Assembly (NCBI RefSeq): GCF_024362325.1
Contig: NZ_CP101497.1
Location: forward strand, 496,001 to 560,000
Direction of reading: 5' to 3'
DNA: 64,000 nt
From: Microcella humidisoli
GTDB taxonomy: Bacteria > Actinomycetota > Actinomycetes > Actinomycetales > Microbacteriaceae
Of this stretch, positions 16,456-25,691 are shown in pieces. The notes beneath the pieces are model-generated. The model searched no databases and had not been told where the DNA came from. It was given only the letters and a program-made list of their open reading frames with translations. The number at the start of each line of letters is the position of its first letter. The first letter of the stretch is position 1. The translations under genes and the position numbers were made by a program.

Positions 16456-17991
16456 TCAGCGCGGGAAGATCGTGAGCGCGCTGCCCGCCGCGGGCGGCGG
16501 GAGGACGCGCGAGCCCGCGAGCAGGCCCGGGCCGCGATAGCTCAGGCTCGCGTGCACGGGGGCCGTCGAGCTCAGGCGCAGCCCCGTGTTCGCCGGCGAG
16601 GGCACGACGACCCCGCCGCCCGCGGGCACCGACACGACGCGGCCGTCGACCGTCACCTCGGCCGCGCCCTCCGGTGCCACGAGATGCAGCACGGCGGCGC
16701 CCGCGTCGTCGAGCGGGGCGACCGCGGTGAGCACCTCGACTCCCGCCTCGAGCACGGGGCTCGGTGTGAACCACTCGACGTCGATCGCGTCGGCGGTCGC
16801 GGTGCTCGTGCGCGCCGCTACGACGATGGGCTCGTCGGACTGCACGATGACGCCGTACTCGCCGTCGGCCAGCAGCGTGATGGGCAGGTCGAGCACGGTG
16901 CCGGCCTCGAGCACGGCCTCGGTCGCCAGACCGACCCCGCCATCCTGGGCGACGAGGGTCACCGTCACCGCGGCGTCCGCCTCACCGGGTGCGAGCATCC
17001 GCAGAGCGGTGAGGCCGTCGACGCCGCCGTCGACCGTCGACCGCTCGAGCACCAGCTGGCCGCCGATCACCGGCAGGCCGGCGATGACATGACGTTCGGC
17101 CGGCTCGGCGAGCGGCGTCACGATGCTGAGGCCGCTCGGCGTCAGCCCGCGCACGATCGAGGTCTGCAGCGTCGCCGCGACCGACCCGCCCGTGCTCGCC
17201 ACCTGCACGACGGGCGAGGGCTCGTCGACCGCGAGACCGGCGAGGGGCACGACGCGTTGCGCGCCCGCGGGCACCGTGATGCCGGAAGTTCCGGGCGCCT
17301 CGAGGGGGCCCGTCGCACCCCACAGGCGCAGGTCGACGGTCGCATCGACGTCGTCGGCGTTGGTCAGCACGACCCACGAGGTGCGACCGACCGTGGTGGC
17401 CCCGCCCACGAGCCAGGCGCTGCGCGTGGGCGCGAGGCACTCGGCCGCCGCGAGCCCCGCGACCTCGGGCGTGGCGGCGAGCACCGACTGGCTGGCGGCG
17501 AGACCCTCACCGGGCGCCTCGCGCGGCAGCGTCACGACGACCGCGCCACCGTCGATCGCATCGCTCGTCGAGATGCGCGACTCGACGAGCCCCTCGCCGA
17601 CGCTCCGCCGACGGTCGGCGGCGACGGACGTCAGTTGCGGATCGGCGCCGCGAGTCAGCCCGAGGGCGGCCCCCGCGCACACGAGCGACTGGTCGGGCCG
17701 GTCGGGCTGCACGGCGACCGACGGGATGACGGGCGCCGACGTCGGTGCTGGCACGAGCAGCACGCCGGCACCGAGCGTCACGGCGGCTCCTGCCGCGACG
17801 AGGGCGAGGGATGCCCGGCCGCCGGCCGCGAGCAGCCGCGACCCGCGCCCGCTCGTCGCCGGACGTCGCGGAGCGGCGTCGACCGGGGCGGACGGAACGG
17901 CACCGGGTGTGGGCGCGTCGGGTGTCGGCGCGTCGGGTGTGGGTGCGTCGGGTGTCGGTGCGTCGGGGTGCACAGCGTCACTCATCGTCAT
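16456..17991 (-). CDS. DUF5719 family membrane-anchored protein
   Basis: A 511-residue protein with a short cytoplasmic N terminus containing four DAPTP repeats. One transmembrane helix (LALVAAGAAVTLGAGVLLV) follows. The remainder is a long extracytoplasmic beta-rich region with repeated strands such as WVVLTNADDVDATVDLRLWG, which is the DUF5719 architecture. It overlaps the end of the upstream GT2 gene by 14 bases, and the two are always neighbours in related actinobacteria. They probably act together in envelope glycan assembly, though the role of DUF5719 is unknown. ATG 17985 is an alternative start. Confidence 0.8.
   Translation of the reverse strand: MTMSDAVHPDAPTPDAPTPDAPTPDAPTPGAVPSAPVDAAPRRPATSGRGSRLLAAGGRASLALVAAGAAVTLGAGVLLVPAPTSAPVIPSVAVQPDRPDQSLVCAGAALGLTRGADPQLTSVAADRRRSVGEGLVESRISTSDAIDGGAVVVTLPREAPGEGLAASQSVLAATPEVAGLAAAECLAPTRSAWLVGGATTVGRTSWVVLTNADDVDATVDLRLWGATGPLEAPGTSGITVPAGAQRVVPLAGLAVDEPSPVVQVASTGGSVAATLQTSIVRGLTPSGLSIVTPLAEPAERHVIAGLPVIGGQLVLERSTVDGGVDGLTALRMLAPGEADAAVTVTLVAQDGGVGLATEAVLEAGTVLDLPITLLADGEYGVIVQSDEPIVVAARTSTATADAIDVEWFTPSPVLEAGVEVLTAVAPLDDAGAAVLHLVAPEGAAEVTVDGRVVSVPAGGGVVVPSPANTGLRLSSTAPVHASLSYRGPGLLAGSRVLPPPAAGSALTIFPR
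17905..17964. repeat. 15-bp in-frame tandem repeat coding DAPTP
   Basis: Four 15-base units resemble gggtgtcggcgcgtc and alternate g/c at the seventh base. They encode the DAPTP pentapeptide repeats at the N terminus of the DUF5719 protein. Confidence 0.8.
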
Positions 17992-20854
17992 CACCCGCCT
18001 CGAAGGTCGACGCGGGCGTGTCATCGGCGCGCAGATCGGCGCGGGCACGACGCGGCCGCAGGCTCGTGGGCACCGCGAGCAGCAGGGTGAGGGCGAGAAT
18101 TCCGAGCTGCACGGCCAGCACGATCGCGCTCGAGGCCGGCCGCTCAGGCTCCGCCGTGCGCGAGGTGTCGTCGGGCACGACCCTCCACAGCTGGCCAGCA
18201 TCCGCCGCGCCGACGGGAGCCAGCACGGCGTTGCCGTCGAGCGCCGCGGTGATGCCGTCGACGGTCGAGCCCGCGACGCCCGGGTCGGCCTGCTCGAGCA
18301 GCACGAAGCGCGCGTCGAGGGCGTCGAGCTCGGGCGCGACATCGCGACCGCTCGGCGCCGCGAGGTTGCCGGCCAGCAGTGCGAGCGCCTCGGCCGCGGG
18401 CGCAGGCCCGTCCCCGGCGAGCACCGCAGTGGCCTCGACCGTGCGCTGCGCGATGAGCGTTGCGCCCGCTCCGCGCTCGAGACGCACTGCGAGGCCGCCC
18501 TCGACGGGCGTGAGCACGATCGTGCCGAGCGCCGGATCACGCTGCGCTTCGGCCGCGACGAGCGCCGGCAGCGTACTGGGCTCGCTCGGTGTGACGGCCG
18601 TGCCGCCCGTCGCGGCGACGACCACGAGCGGGGCGATGGCCAGCGCGGACGCGATGACGGCGACACCGGCGAACCCGCCACCGACCGCGCGGGCCGCACG
18701 GTGACGCGGCGCGGCCTGCAGGCCGTCGAGGGCGATGCCCGCCGCGAGCGCGAGCCCCATGCCGAGCAGGCTCAGCGCCGGAGCCGTGTCGAGCAGCACG
18801 GGTCGACCCTCAGCGACCGACACCGAGATGCCTGCGACGGCCCACGCCGTCACGAGGCCGAGCGCCGCGAGCACGAGCGGCACGATGCCGCGGCGCCCCT
18901 CGGGAAGGGCCGTGCCGAGCAGCGCGAGCACCACGAGCGGCGCGGCGAGCACCGCGAGGGCGACGAGCAGCGCCGTCGCCCCGACACCCGGCAGCAGAGC
19001 GGTCAGCGGCGCGAGCACGAGCTCGGGCGCCGGCCAGCCGAGCAGCAGGGTCGGAGCCGAGACCGCTCCGGGCGGGGCGGGGAGCCCCGGGTCGGCGAGG
19101 AGCCCCCCCGGCGTGCCGCGGCGCAGCTGGTCGACGACGAGCGGCGCGAGCAGGGCCGCGGTGGGCACGACGAGCGTCAGCAGCCGGCCGGCGCGACGAG
19201 GGTTGGCGAGCATCCACACCACCCACGCGATGAGCAGAGCCGGTAGCAGGCTCGGGGCGCTCGCGACGACGACCGCTCCCGTCAGGCCGACCACGGCGGC
19301 GGCGCTCCACGACCGGGGGGCGCGCGCCGCGCTCACGATGAGCCAGGGCAGCGCGAGGTGAGCGATGACGGCCGCCGGGCGACCGAGAGCGAGCGCGCTG
19401 AGCAGCGCGGGCGAGAAGGCCCACACCAGGGCGACGACGAACGCCGGCACCGGGCGGCGCACGACCGCGGCCGCGGCCCACCAGCCGCCGAGTGCCGCAA
19501 GCGGCAGCGCAGCCACCCACAGCACGACGAGCGAGAGCGAGGGCTGCCACGGGGTCAGCACACCGAGCAGCGCGAGCACGAAGGCGAAGGGATCAGCGGC
19601 ACCCGCACTCGAGCCTTCGAGACCGGCGAGCAGGCTCGCCACGTCGGGGGCGAGCGGCGCGAGCGCCCCGCCGAGCAGTGCCGGCGCACCGAGCAGCGGA
19701 GCCGACGCGATCACCCCGACGAGCGCGGCCACGGCGACGGCCGCAGCCCCGCCGGGAAGGAAGTCGGGGCGCGGCGGCCGATCGTCCTCCTGCGCGCTCA
19801 CCTCAGCGTCGCGGGCGATGGCGCGGCGGCGCCGCACCTCGTCGGGCGGGAGGCGCAGCGGGTCGATCGCGCCCCAGCCGAGCGTGCGCCCGCGGGCGAG
19901 GCGACGGCGCGCGCTCGGCACGGCACCGCCCGAGAAGGCCACAGCGAGCGCGGCCGCGAACTCGGCCCCGACGAGCGTGGGCCGTTTGCGCAGCAGGTGA
20001 CCGAGCGCGCGCGCGACCGCCAGCGGCACGAGGCTCAGCCAGTGCAGCGGCACCGCCGCGGCGGGCGCGTACACGAGTCGCCGGTGCAACTGAGCCGTGC
20101 GGCGCCACCGGGCGTGCGTGCGCGCCGAAACGGGGCGCGGCGCCGCACCGGGCCGAGCGGCCAGCGCCGACCCCTCGTGCACGAACACGCGCGCCTGGGG
20201 CACGCCGATCACGCGGTGCCCCGCGAGGCGGATGCGCACGCACAGGTCGAGCGCGGCATCGACCGAGGGCAGGGCCGGGTCGAAGCCCTCGACCGCGTTG
20301 TAGACGGTGCGGCGCACGAGCAAGCCCGCCTCGCCCATCGCCAGCACGTCGCTCATGCGGTCGTGCTGCGCCTGGTCGAGCTCGCGCTCGGCGAAGCCGA
20401 TCGAGGCGCCCCAGCGCGTGAGAGTCTCGCCGTAGCCCGCAATCACGGTCGGGTGCTCGGCCTCGAGCTGCTTGGGGCCTGCAGCCGCCACGGAGGGCGC
20501 GATCTCGACGGCCGCGAGCAGCCGCTCGAGCGCGCGCGGGTCGGGCACGGTGTCGTGCCGCAGCAGCCAGACCCACTCATCGACCCCGCCGTAGGGCGAC
20601 GAGGTGGGCTGCGGCACGGGCACGGCGGCGAGGCCGCGGTGCACCAGTTCGCCGAATCCGAGCCCCGACGATGCGGTGACGAACTGGGTGGGGTTCGCGG
20701 CGGCGAGCTGGCTCGTCACGGCGTCGGCGCCCGCGGCGTCGACGACCACGAGCAGGTCGGGGCGGCGGCTCTGCTGGGCCAGGGCATCCAGGGTCTGCTG
20801 CAACGCCTCGCCCCCCCGGCGGGCGGCGACGATCGCGATGACTCGGGGCTGCAC
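17978..20854 (-). CDS. Large GT2 glycosyltransferase with polytopic C-terminal domain
   Basis: A protein of about 958 residues. Residues 1-260 are a GT2-like catalytic domain: the start VIAIVAARRGGEALQQTLDAL, the DxD-like WLLRHDTVPDP, and the acceptor-side EAGLLVRRTVYNAVEGFDP. The rest holds about fourteen hydrophobic helices and an extracytoplasmic C-terminal region ending in an acidic tail. Such fusions are thought to build cell-wall glycan at the membrane in actinobacteria. GTG 20854 is preferred over TTG 20869 because gaggg lies seven bases upstream. It is followed by DUF5719 with overlap, and lies downstream of whiB. Confidence 0.85.
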   Translation of the reverse strand: MQPRVIAIVAARRGGEALQQTLDALAQQSRRPDLLVVVDAAGADAVTSQLAAANPTQFVTASSGLGFGELVHRGLAAVPVPQPTSSPYGGVDEWVWLLRHDTVPDPRALERLLAAVEIAPSVAAAGPKQLEAEHPTVIAGYGETLTRWGASIGFAERELDQAQHDRMSDVLAMGEAGLLVRRTVYNAVEGFDPALPSVDAALDLCVRIRLAGHRVIGVPQARVFVHEGSALAARPGAAPRPVSARTHARWRRTAQLHRRLVYAPAAAVPLHWLSLVPLAVARALGHLLRKRPTLVGAEFAAALAVAFSGGAVPSARRRLARGRTLGWGAIDPLRLPPDEVRRRRAIARDAEVSAQEDDRPPRPDFLPGGAAAVAVAALVGVIASAPLLGAPALLGGALAPLAPDVASLLAGLEGSSAGAADPFAFVLALLGVLTPWQPSLSLVVLWVAALPLAALGGWWAAAAVVRRPVPAFVVALVWAFSPALLSALALGRPAAVIAHLALPWLIVSAARAPRSWSAAAVVGLTGAVVVASAPSLLPALLIAWVVWMLANPRRAGRLLTLVVPTAALLAPLVVDQLRRGTPGGLLADPGLPAPPGAVSAPTLLLGWPAPELVLAPLTALLPGVGATALLVALAVLAAPLVVLALLGTALPEGRRGIVPLVLAALGLVTAWAVAGISVSVAEGRPVLLDTAPALSLLGMGLALAAGIALDGLQAAPRHRAARAVGGGFAGVAVIASALAIAPLVVVAATGGTAVTPSEPSTLPALVAAEAQRDPALGTIVLTPVEGGLAVRLERGAGATLIAQRTVEATAVLAGDGPAPAAEALALLAGNLAAPSGRDVAPELDALDARFVLLEQADPGVAGSTVDGITAALDGNAVLAPVGAADAGQLWRVVPDDTSRTAEPERPASSAIVLAVQLGILALTLLLAVPTSLRPRRARADLRADDTPASTFEAGDDDE

Positions 20855-20909
20855 CCTCTCGACCCTCAACGGCGGCGACGCTACGCGGCGGCGGACGCGG
20901 TCGCGGCGG

Positions 20910-21230
20910 TCACGCGCGGCGGCGAAGCTTGCGGCGCTCGCGCTCGCTCAGCCCGCCCCAGATGCCGAACCGCTCGTCGTTCTGCAGCGCGTACTCGAGG
21001 CACTCGGCCTTCACCTCGCACGTCGTGCAAATCTTCTTCGCGTCGCGGGTCGAGCCGCCCTTCTCCGGGAAGAACGCCTCCGGGTCCGTCTGCGCGCAGA
21101 GGGCATCGGCCTGCCAGGCGAGCGCGGTGTCGTCGTCGTCGACCGAGCGCGGGCGACGAACGCCCGGAACGCCGAGGCGGACGGGGTCGACGAACCAGTC
21201 TCCAGGAACGGTGTTCCGGTACTCGCTCAT
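20910..21230 (-). CDS. whiB: WhiB-family iron-sulfur transcriptional regulator (WhiB2/WhmD type)
   Basis: A 106-residue WhiB protein. The [4Fe-4S] ligands are C45, C68, C71 and C77 (LCAQTDPE and ICTTCEVKAEC). The sigma-factor-binding turn is GIWGG, and the DNA-binding basic tail is RERRKLRRRA. Length and gene order (DUF3499 and zincin-like genes nearby, manA on the other side) match WhiB2/WhmD, which controls septation and cell division in mycobacteria and streptomycetes. ATG 21230 has a strong gggagggag ribosome-binding site. A canonical promoter is visible upstream. Confidence 0.95.
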   Translation of the reverse strand: MSEYRNTVPGDWFVDPVRLGVPGVRRPRSVDDDDTALAWQADALCAQTDPEAFFPEKGGSTRDAKKICTTCEVKAECLEYALQNDERFGIWGGLSERERRKLRRRA

Positions 21231-21277
21231 GCTCAGACTCCCTCCCCCACGCGACCCCCGGTGCGCGGGATGCCCTA

Positions 21278-21306
21278 ATTACACTCGTGTCATTCGCTCG
21301 CGTCAA
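21278..21306 (-). promoter_or_regulatory. whiB promoter
   Basis: On the minus strand TTGACG (21306-21301) and TGTAAT (21283-21278) are separated by exactly 17 bases, a near-consensus housekeeping sigma-factor promoter. Transcription would start near 21270, giving a leader of about 40 bases to ATG 21230. Confidence 0.75.
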
Positions 21307-21384
21307 GTCGCGGATAGTAAAAGGTTCGACTCGCTATTCAGAGTTGCGACGCGCCGCAGAGAACGATAGAAGGGCGAGCGAAGC

Positions 21385-22356
21385 TCAGACGGATGCCCGG
21401 CGCGCGTCCCACGCCGACCGCACCATCTGCTCGAGCGTGTGGCGCATTTCCCAGTCGAGATCGCGCGCCGCGAGCTCGCCGCTCGCCACGATGCGGGGCG
21501 GGTCGCCGGGCCGGCGCTCGGCCAGCTCGGGCTCGAAATCGATGCCGGTGACGTGCGCGACCGCATCCATGATCTGCCGCACCGACACCCCGTCGCCCGA
21601 GCCGAGGTTGTAGGCGGGCTCGATGGACTGCCCTGCCTCGAGGCGGCGCGCCGCCTCGACGTGCGCGAGGGCGAGATCACTCACGTGGATGTAGTCGCGC
21701 ACGCACGTGCCGTCGGGCGTCGGGTAGTCGGTGCCGTTGATGCGGGGCACGCGACCCTCGACGAGCGCGTCGAAGACGAGCGGGAAGAGGTTGTGCGGAC
21801 TCGTATCGCGCAAGGCCGGATCGCCCGAGCCGACGACGTTGAAGTAGCGCAGGCTCGTGTGCCGCAGGCCGACCGCGACCTCCTGGTCGCGCAGCAGCCA
21901 CTCGCCGATGAGCTTCGACTCGCCGTAGGGGCTCGTCGGGCTCTTGGGCGTGTCCTCGGTGACGAGATCGACATCCACGGCGCCGAACACGGCGGCCGAG
22001 GAGGAGAACACGCAGCGCTGCACCCCCGCGCGCTCCATCGCGCCGAGCAGCACCGCCATGCCCGTCACGTTCTGCTCGTAGGTGTGCAGCGGGCGCTGCA
22101 CGCTCACGCCCGCGTACTTGAAGCCCGCCACGTGGATGACACCCGCGACCGCGTGATCGGCGAGCGCCGCCTCGACCGCGCGGGCGTCGAGCACGGATGC
22201 GCGCACGAAGGGCACCCCCTCGGGCACGAAGGCGGCGTGCCCGCTCGAGAGGTCGTCGAGCACGACGGGGGGCATCCCGGCCGCCGAGAGAGCGCGCACG
22301 ACGTGCGCGCCGATGTACCCGGCACCGCCGGTCACCAGCCAGGTCGAGGAGGACAT
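21385..22356 (-). CDS. galE: UDP-glucose 4-epimerase
   Basis: GalE interconverts UDP-glucose and UDP-galactose for galactan and other glycans. The 323-residue protein has the NAD-binding GGAGYIGAHV at residues 9-18, the SSSAAVFG catalytic serine region, and the SPYGESKLIGE YxxxK pair. The substrate-binding FNVVGS and NLGSGDGVSV segments follow. ATG 22356 is supported by a minus-strand TAGCGT ending seven bases upstream. It diverges from the PP-loop genes. Confidence 0.95.
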   Translation of the reverse strand: MSSSTWLVTGGAGYIGAHVVRALSAAGMPPVVLDDLSSGHAAFVPEGVPFVRASVLDARAVEAALADHAVAGVIHVAGFKYAGVSVQRPLHTYEQNVTGMAVLLGAMERAGVQRCVFSSSAAVFGAVDVDLVTEDTPKSPTSPYGESKLIGEWLLRDQEVAVGLRHTSLRYFNVVGSGDPALRDTSPHNLFPLVFDALVEGRVPRINGTDYPTPDGTCVRDYIHVSDLALAHVEAARRLEAGQSIEPAYNLGSGDGVSVRQIMDAVAHVTGIDFEPELAERRPGDPPRIVASGELAARDLDWEMRHTLEQMVRSAWDARRASV

Positions 22357-22363
22357 GCGTCCC

Positions 22364-22369
22364 ACGCTA
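22364..22369 (-). promoter_or_regulatory. -10 element of leaderless galE mRNA
   Basis: TAGCGT on the minus strand ends seven bases before ATG 22356. Confidence 0.55.
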
Positions 22370-22443
22370 TCGCTCGGTAGAGTCGAAGCTCCGCGCTGCG
22401 ACGACCTCACCCCGCGTCGCCCCGACCGTTGGAGCACCCGCCC

Positions 22444-23676
22444 GTGTCAGAGCTGACCGTCTCGTCGACCGCGCGGCGCCGCGACGACGGGCGGGTCATC
22501 ATCACCACGCGACTGACGGGCACTGACGACGCACTGCCCGAGGTCGAGATGGCGCTGCCGCCGCGCGCCCGGCTCGACGACCTCACCCCCGTCGACCTCG
22601 GCAACGTCTCGCTCGCCATCGGCATGCTCACCGCAATGCGCCGGGGCGCCGCGCTGCGACTCGAGCAGCCCGCCTCGCCCACCCTGCTCGCGAGCATGCC
22701 GCAGTACCAGGCCGTGTTCACGACCTGGTACCCCGAGCTGCTGCAGCGAATCGAGGTGCACGCCGAGGCTGGCATCGACACGCGCCCGCGCGGGGCCGGC
22801 GAGGCCACCTTCTTCACCGCGGGAGTCGACTCGTTCGACACCCTGCTGCAGAACCGGGCCACCATCACCGCGCTGATCTATGTCAGTGGCTTCGACATCC
22901 CGCTCACGCGCCCGGACGCGCTCGACCGCACGCGACAGCACCTCGTGGCGGTCGCCGAGGCCGCGCAGGTGGAGCTGCTCGAGGTCGAGTCGAGCATCCG
23001 CACGCTCTTCGCCGGCGTCGGGGACTGGGGGCGCATGACCCACGGAGCGGCGCTCGCCTCGGTCGCGCTCGCCCTGGCGGCGCTCGGCATCGGCACGGTG
23101 CGCATCCCCTCGGGCAAGAGCTACGCCCAGATCGACCCGTGGGGCAGCCAGCCGCTCATCGATCCGCTCTGGTCGACCGAGGTCATGCGGGTCGTCCACG
23201 ACGGGGCCGATGCCCCGCGCACGGGCAAGATCGCGCGCATCGCGCACGAGCCGCTCGTGCACGAGCACCTCCGCGTGTGCTGGGTGCAGTTCGACGCCGA
23301 CAACTGCGGTCAGTGCATCAAGTGCTCGCGCACGCGACTGCTGTTCGAGGCGGTCGACGCGGGGCACCTGCTGCGCACCTTCCCCGGGACGATCTCGCTC
23401 GCGAGCATGCTCGACGACGGCTTCCGCGGCGCGAACGACGTCTTCAACGCCCGCCTCGTCGCGGCGGCCCTGCAGCGCAACCCTCGCACCGAGCGCTACG
23501 GCGCGCTTCTCGCCGACCGTGTGCGGTACGTGAGCCGCCGGTACCCGCTCCACGAGGGCGAGACGCTGCCGCCGCGCGACCTCGCCCACCGCCTGACCCT
23601 GCGGCTCACGCAGCGCCGGGCCCGTCGCCTCGAGCGGCGATCGCCCCTGCCGAGCCCCCCGCTCCCCCGCGTATGA
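22444..23676 (+). CDS. PP-loop (QueC-like) protein with C-x8-C-x2-C-x2-C motif, first copy
   Basis: A 410-residue protein of no named family I recognise. Residues 1-105 are a beta-rich N-terminal domain. A phosphate-binding PP-loop FFTAGVDSF follows (S130), of the SGGxDS type used by ATP pyrophosphatases. Conserved blocks shared with the next gene are GFDIPL, DPWGSQPLIDPLWSTE and LRVCW. Four cysteines C279, C288, C291 and C294 have the same spacing type as the zinc site of QueC. An adenylating enzyme that amidates, thiolates or otherwise activates a carboxylate or carbonyl is the inferred reaction. GTG 22444 is chosen, with TTG 22429 possible. It overlaps the next gene by ATGA. Confidence 0.7.
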   Translation: MSELTVSSTARRRDDGRVIITTRLTGTDDALPEVEMALPPRARLDDLTPVDLGNVSLAIGMLTAMRRGAALRLEQPASPTLLASMPQYQAVFTTWYPELLQRIEVHAEAGIDTRPRGAGEATFFTAGVDSFDTLLQNRATITALIYVSGFDIPLTRPDALDRTRQHLVAVAEAAQVELLEVESSIRTLFAGVGDWGRMTHGAALASVALALAALGIGTVRIPSGKSYAQIDPWGSQPLIDPLWSTEVMRVVHDGADAPRTGKIARIAHEPLVHEHLRVCWVQFDADNCGQCIKCSRTRLLFEAVDAGHLLRTFPGTISLASMLDDGFRGANDVFNARLVAAALQRNPRTERYGALLADRVRYVSRRYPLHEGETLPPRDLAHRLTLRLTQRRARRLERRSPLPSPPLPRV

Positions 23677-25691
23677 CCCTCGACGCGCGGGTCGAGCTGC
23701 ACCGAGACGGCGATGATCGCCTCGTGCTGACGACCCGCGTCGAGGGCGAAGGCGCCACCATCGCCCCCCTCGCGCTGACGCTGCCCGAGAGCACGAGCGA
23801 GCGGGACCTCAGCGACGTGCACCGTGGCACGATCGCGCTCGCGACCGGCCTCCTGCCCGCGATGGCGGCCGGGCGGGCGCTACGCGTCGAACTGCCGGTG
23901 TCGGCCCGCCTGCTCGACGGGCTCGAGCAGTTCCAGCGCATCCAGGCTGCCTGGTTCCCCGACGCCGTCGCCGCGGTGCCGCTCATCGCCGAGGGCCAGC
24001 CCCTGCCCGCGCACCCTGCGCCGCGCACGGCGGCCTTCTTCACGGGCGGCGTCGACTCGTTCTTCACCATGCTGCGGCATCGCGAGTCGATCGATGCGGG
24101 CATCTACGTCGACGGGTTCGACGTGCCCCTCGAGCAGGGCGCCATGCTCGCGCGCGTCCACGGCGAGCTCGACCAGATCGCCCGACGGCTGGATCGGCCC
24201 ATGCTCACCCTGCGGTCGACGGCGCGCGCTGCCGGCACGACCGAGGTCGACTGGGGCTACCTCGGGCATGGCCACGCGCTCGCCGCGACGGGCCTCGTGC
24301 TCGGGGCGCTCGGCTGGTCGACCGTGCTGATCCCGTCGACGGCCTCCTACAACACGCTCAACCCGTGGGGCTCGCACCCGCTGCTCGACCCGCTCTGGTC
24401 GACCGAAGCGACCGAAGTCGTGCACGACGGCGCCGGCAGCGAGCGCAGCGGCAAGGTCGCGGCGATCGGTCGGGATGAGATCGTGCGCGACCATCTTCGG
24501 GTGTGCTGGGAGCGCTTCGACGCCCTGAACTGCTCGCGCTGCGAGAAATGCCTGCGCACCATGAGCCTGCTGCTCGCGACCGGCGATCTGCCGCACGTGC
24601 GCACCTTCCGCCGCCCGCGATCGCTCGTGCCCCTCGCCCGCCGGCCGCTGCACGCCGAGGAGCACCGCACCTACGCGATCATGGCCGCGCGCGCGCTGCA
24701 GCGCACGGGTCGGCACCGCCGGCTCGCCCGCGCCTTCGAGGCCGCCGCCGAGACCTATCGCGTCGAACGGGCAGGCGGGCGGCCGTCGCTCGTGCAGCTG
24801 CTCGAGCGACTGCCGCCTCCGCGTCTGCCGCAGGAACTCGACCGATCCGCGGTGCCGGCGGTGCGGCCGTCGACGATCGTGAGCGGGGGCGCGGCGGGTG
24901 CGAAGGTGACGGTGACGATCGGGATGACGGCGCTCGGCATCCCCGAATCAGTCTCCGCCGCGCTGCCCGGGGCGATCGACCCGACCGACACGACGCTGCC
25001 GGGCGACCTCGCCCTGCTGCTCGGGCTCCTGCCAGCGATGCTGCTGGGCGCCCCCCTGCAGGTCGAGCAACCCGTGTCGGCGCGCCTGCTCGCACATGTC
25101 GCGACCGCGCAGGACGTGCTCGCGAGCTGGTACCCCACGTGGGTCGACCGCGTGGCCGTGCACGCCGATGCGGGCCCGCCCTCCCCCGCGGGCCGCGGCG
25201 CCGTGCTGCTGGTCGACGAGTCGAACGCCGCCATCGCGTCGGCGCTCGCGCGGCGCGGGAAGGTCGCGGCGCTCAGCCCCCTCGCGACCGCGGATGCCGC
25301 GATCGCCTCTGCCGCGGGCCACCACCTCGAGTCCCCCGCGGCGGTCGCCGAGGCGCTCGGGGCCGCGATCGGCGCCCCCGTGGTGCGACTCGATCCCCTC
25401 GCCGTCGCCCTGCTCGGCGGTGTGCTCGACCGCGACCGGCTGCTGCGCGGCATCGAAGTCGGCGTGCAGGCCCGGTTGCTCGGCGCACTCGGCTACGGTG
25501 AGCTGCTCGTCGCCGCCCCCCATCACGCCCGCGCGCTGCGCCCCGCGGGCTCGCACCCGATCGTCGATCCGCTGTGGAGCACCGAGCGGCTGACGGTGCG
25601 GCACGTCGATCTCGACCGACCCGAGCTCGAGCGCGACACGATCGCCGCACGCATGGTCGAAGGAGTCAGGCGGGGTTCGCCGTCGCGATGA
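23673..25691 (+). CDS. Two-module PP-loop protein: intact module plus degenerate second module
   Basis: A 672-residue paralogue of the preceding protein. The first module (about 1-400) has every landmark intact: PP-loop FFTGGVDSF (S129), GFDVPL, NPWGSHPLLDPLWSTE, and cysteines C278, C287, C290 and C293 with identical spacing. The second module (about 415-672) repeats the N-terminal domain and the core. Its PP-loop reads LLVDESNAA, and it stops soon after HPIVDPLWSTE, before the cysteine motif. It is therefore a decayed or regulatory copy. The 3' end overlaps the convergent manA by 26 bases. Coupling and context (galE, manA) suggest a glycan-related modification by a heteromeric enzyme, which is inference. 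Confidence 0.7.
   Translation: MTLDARVELHRDGDDRLVLTTRVEGEGATIAPLALTLPESTSERDLSDVHRGTIALATGLLPAMAAGRALRVELPVSARLLDGLEQFQRIQAAWFPDAVAAVPLIAEGQPLPAHPAPRTAAFFTGGVDSFFTMLRHRESIDAGIYVDGFDVPLEQGAMLARVHGELDQIARRLDRPMLTLRSTARAAGTTEVDWGYLGHGHALAATGLVLGALGWSTVLIPSTASYNTLNPWGSHPLLDPLWSTEATEVVHDGAGSERSGKVAAIGRDEIVRDHLRVCWERFDALNCSRCEKCLRTMSLLLATGDLPHVRTFRRPRSLVPLARRPLHAEEHRTYAIMAARALQRTGRHRRLARAFEAAAETYRVERAGGRPSLVQLLERLPPPRLPQELDRSAVPAVRPSTIVSGGAAGAKVTVTIGMTALGIPESVSAALPGAIDPTDTTLPGDLALLLGLLPAMLLGAPLQVEQPVSARLLAHVATAQDVLASWYPTWVDRVAVHADAGPPSPAGRGAVLLVDESNAAIASALARRGKVAALSPLATADAAIASAAGHHLESPAAVAEALGAAIGAPVVRLDPLAVALLGGVLDRDRLLRGIEVGVQARLLGALGYGELLVAAPHHARALRPAGSHPIVDPLWSTERLTVRHVDLDRPELERDTIAARMVEGVRRGSPSR

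Noticed and set aside
17123..21613. Two long plus-strand open frames over the DUF5719, GT2 and whiB genes
   Set aside because: Arg/Ala/Ser-rich shadow translations without domains; the minus-strand genes have conserved motifs and a promoter.
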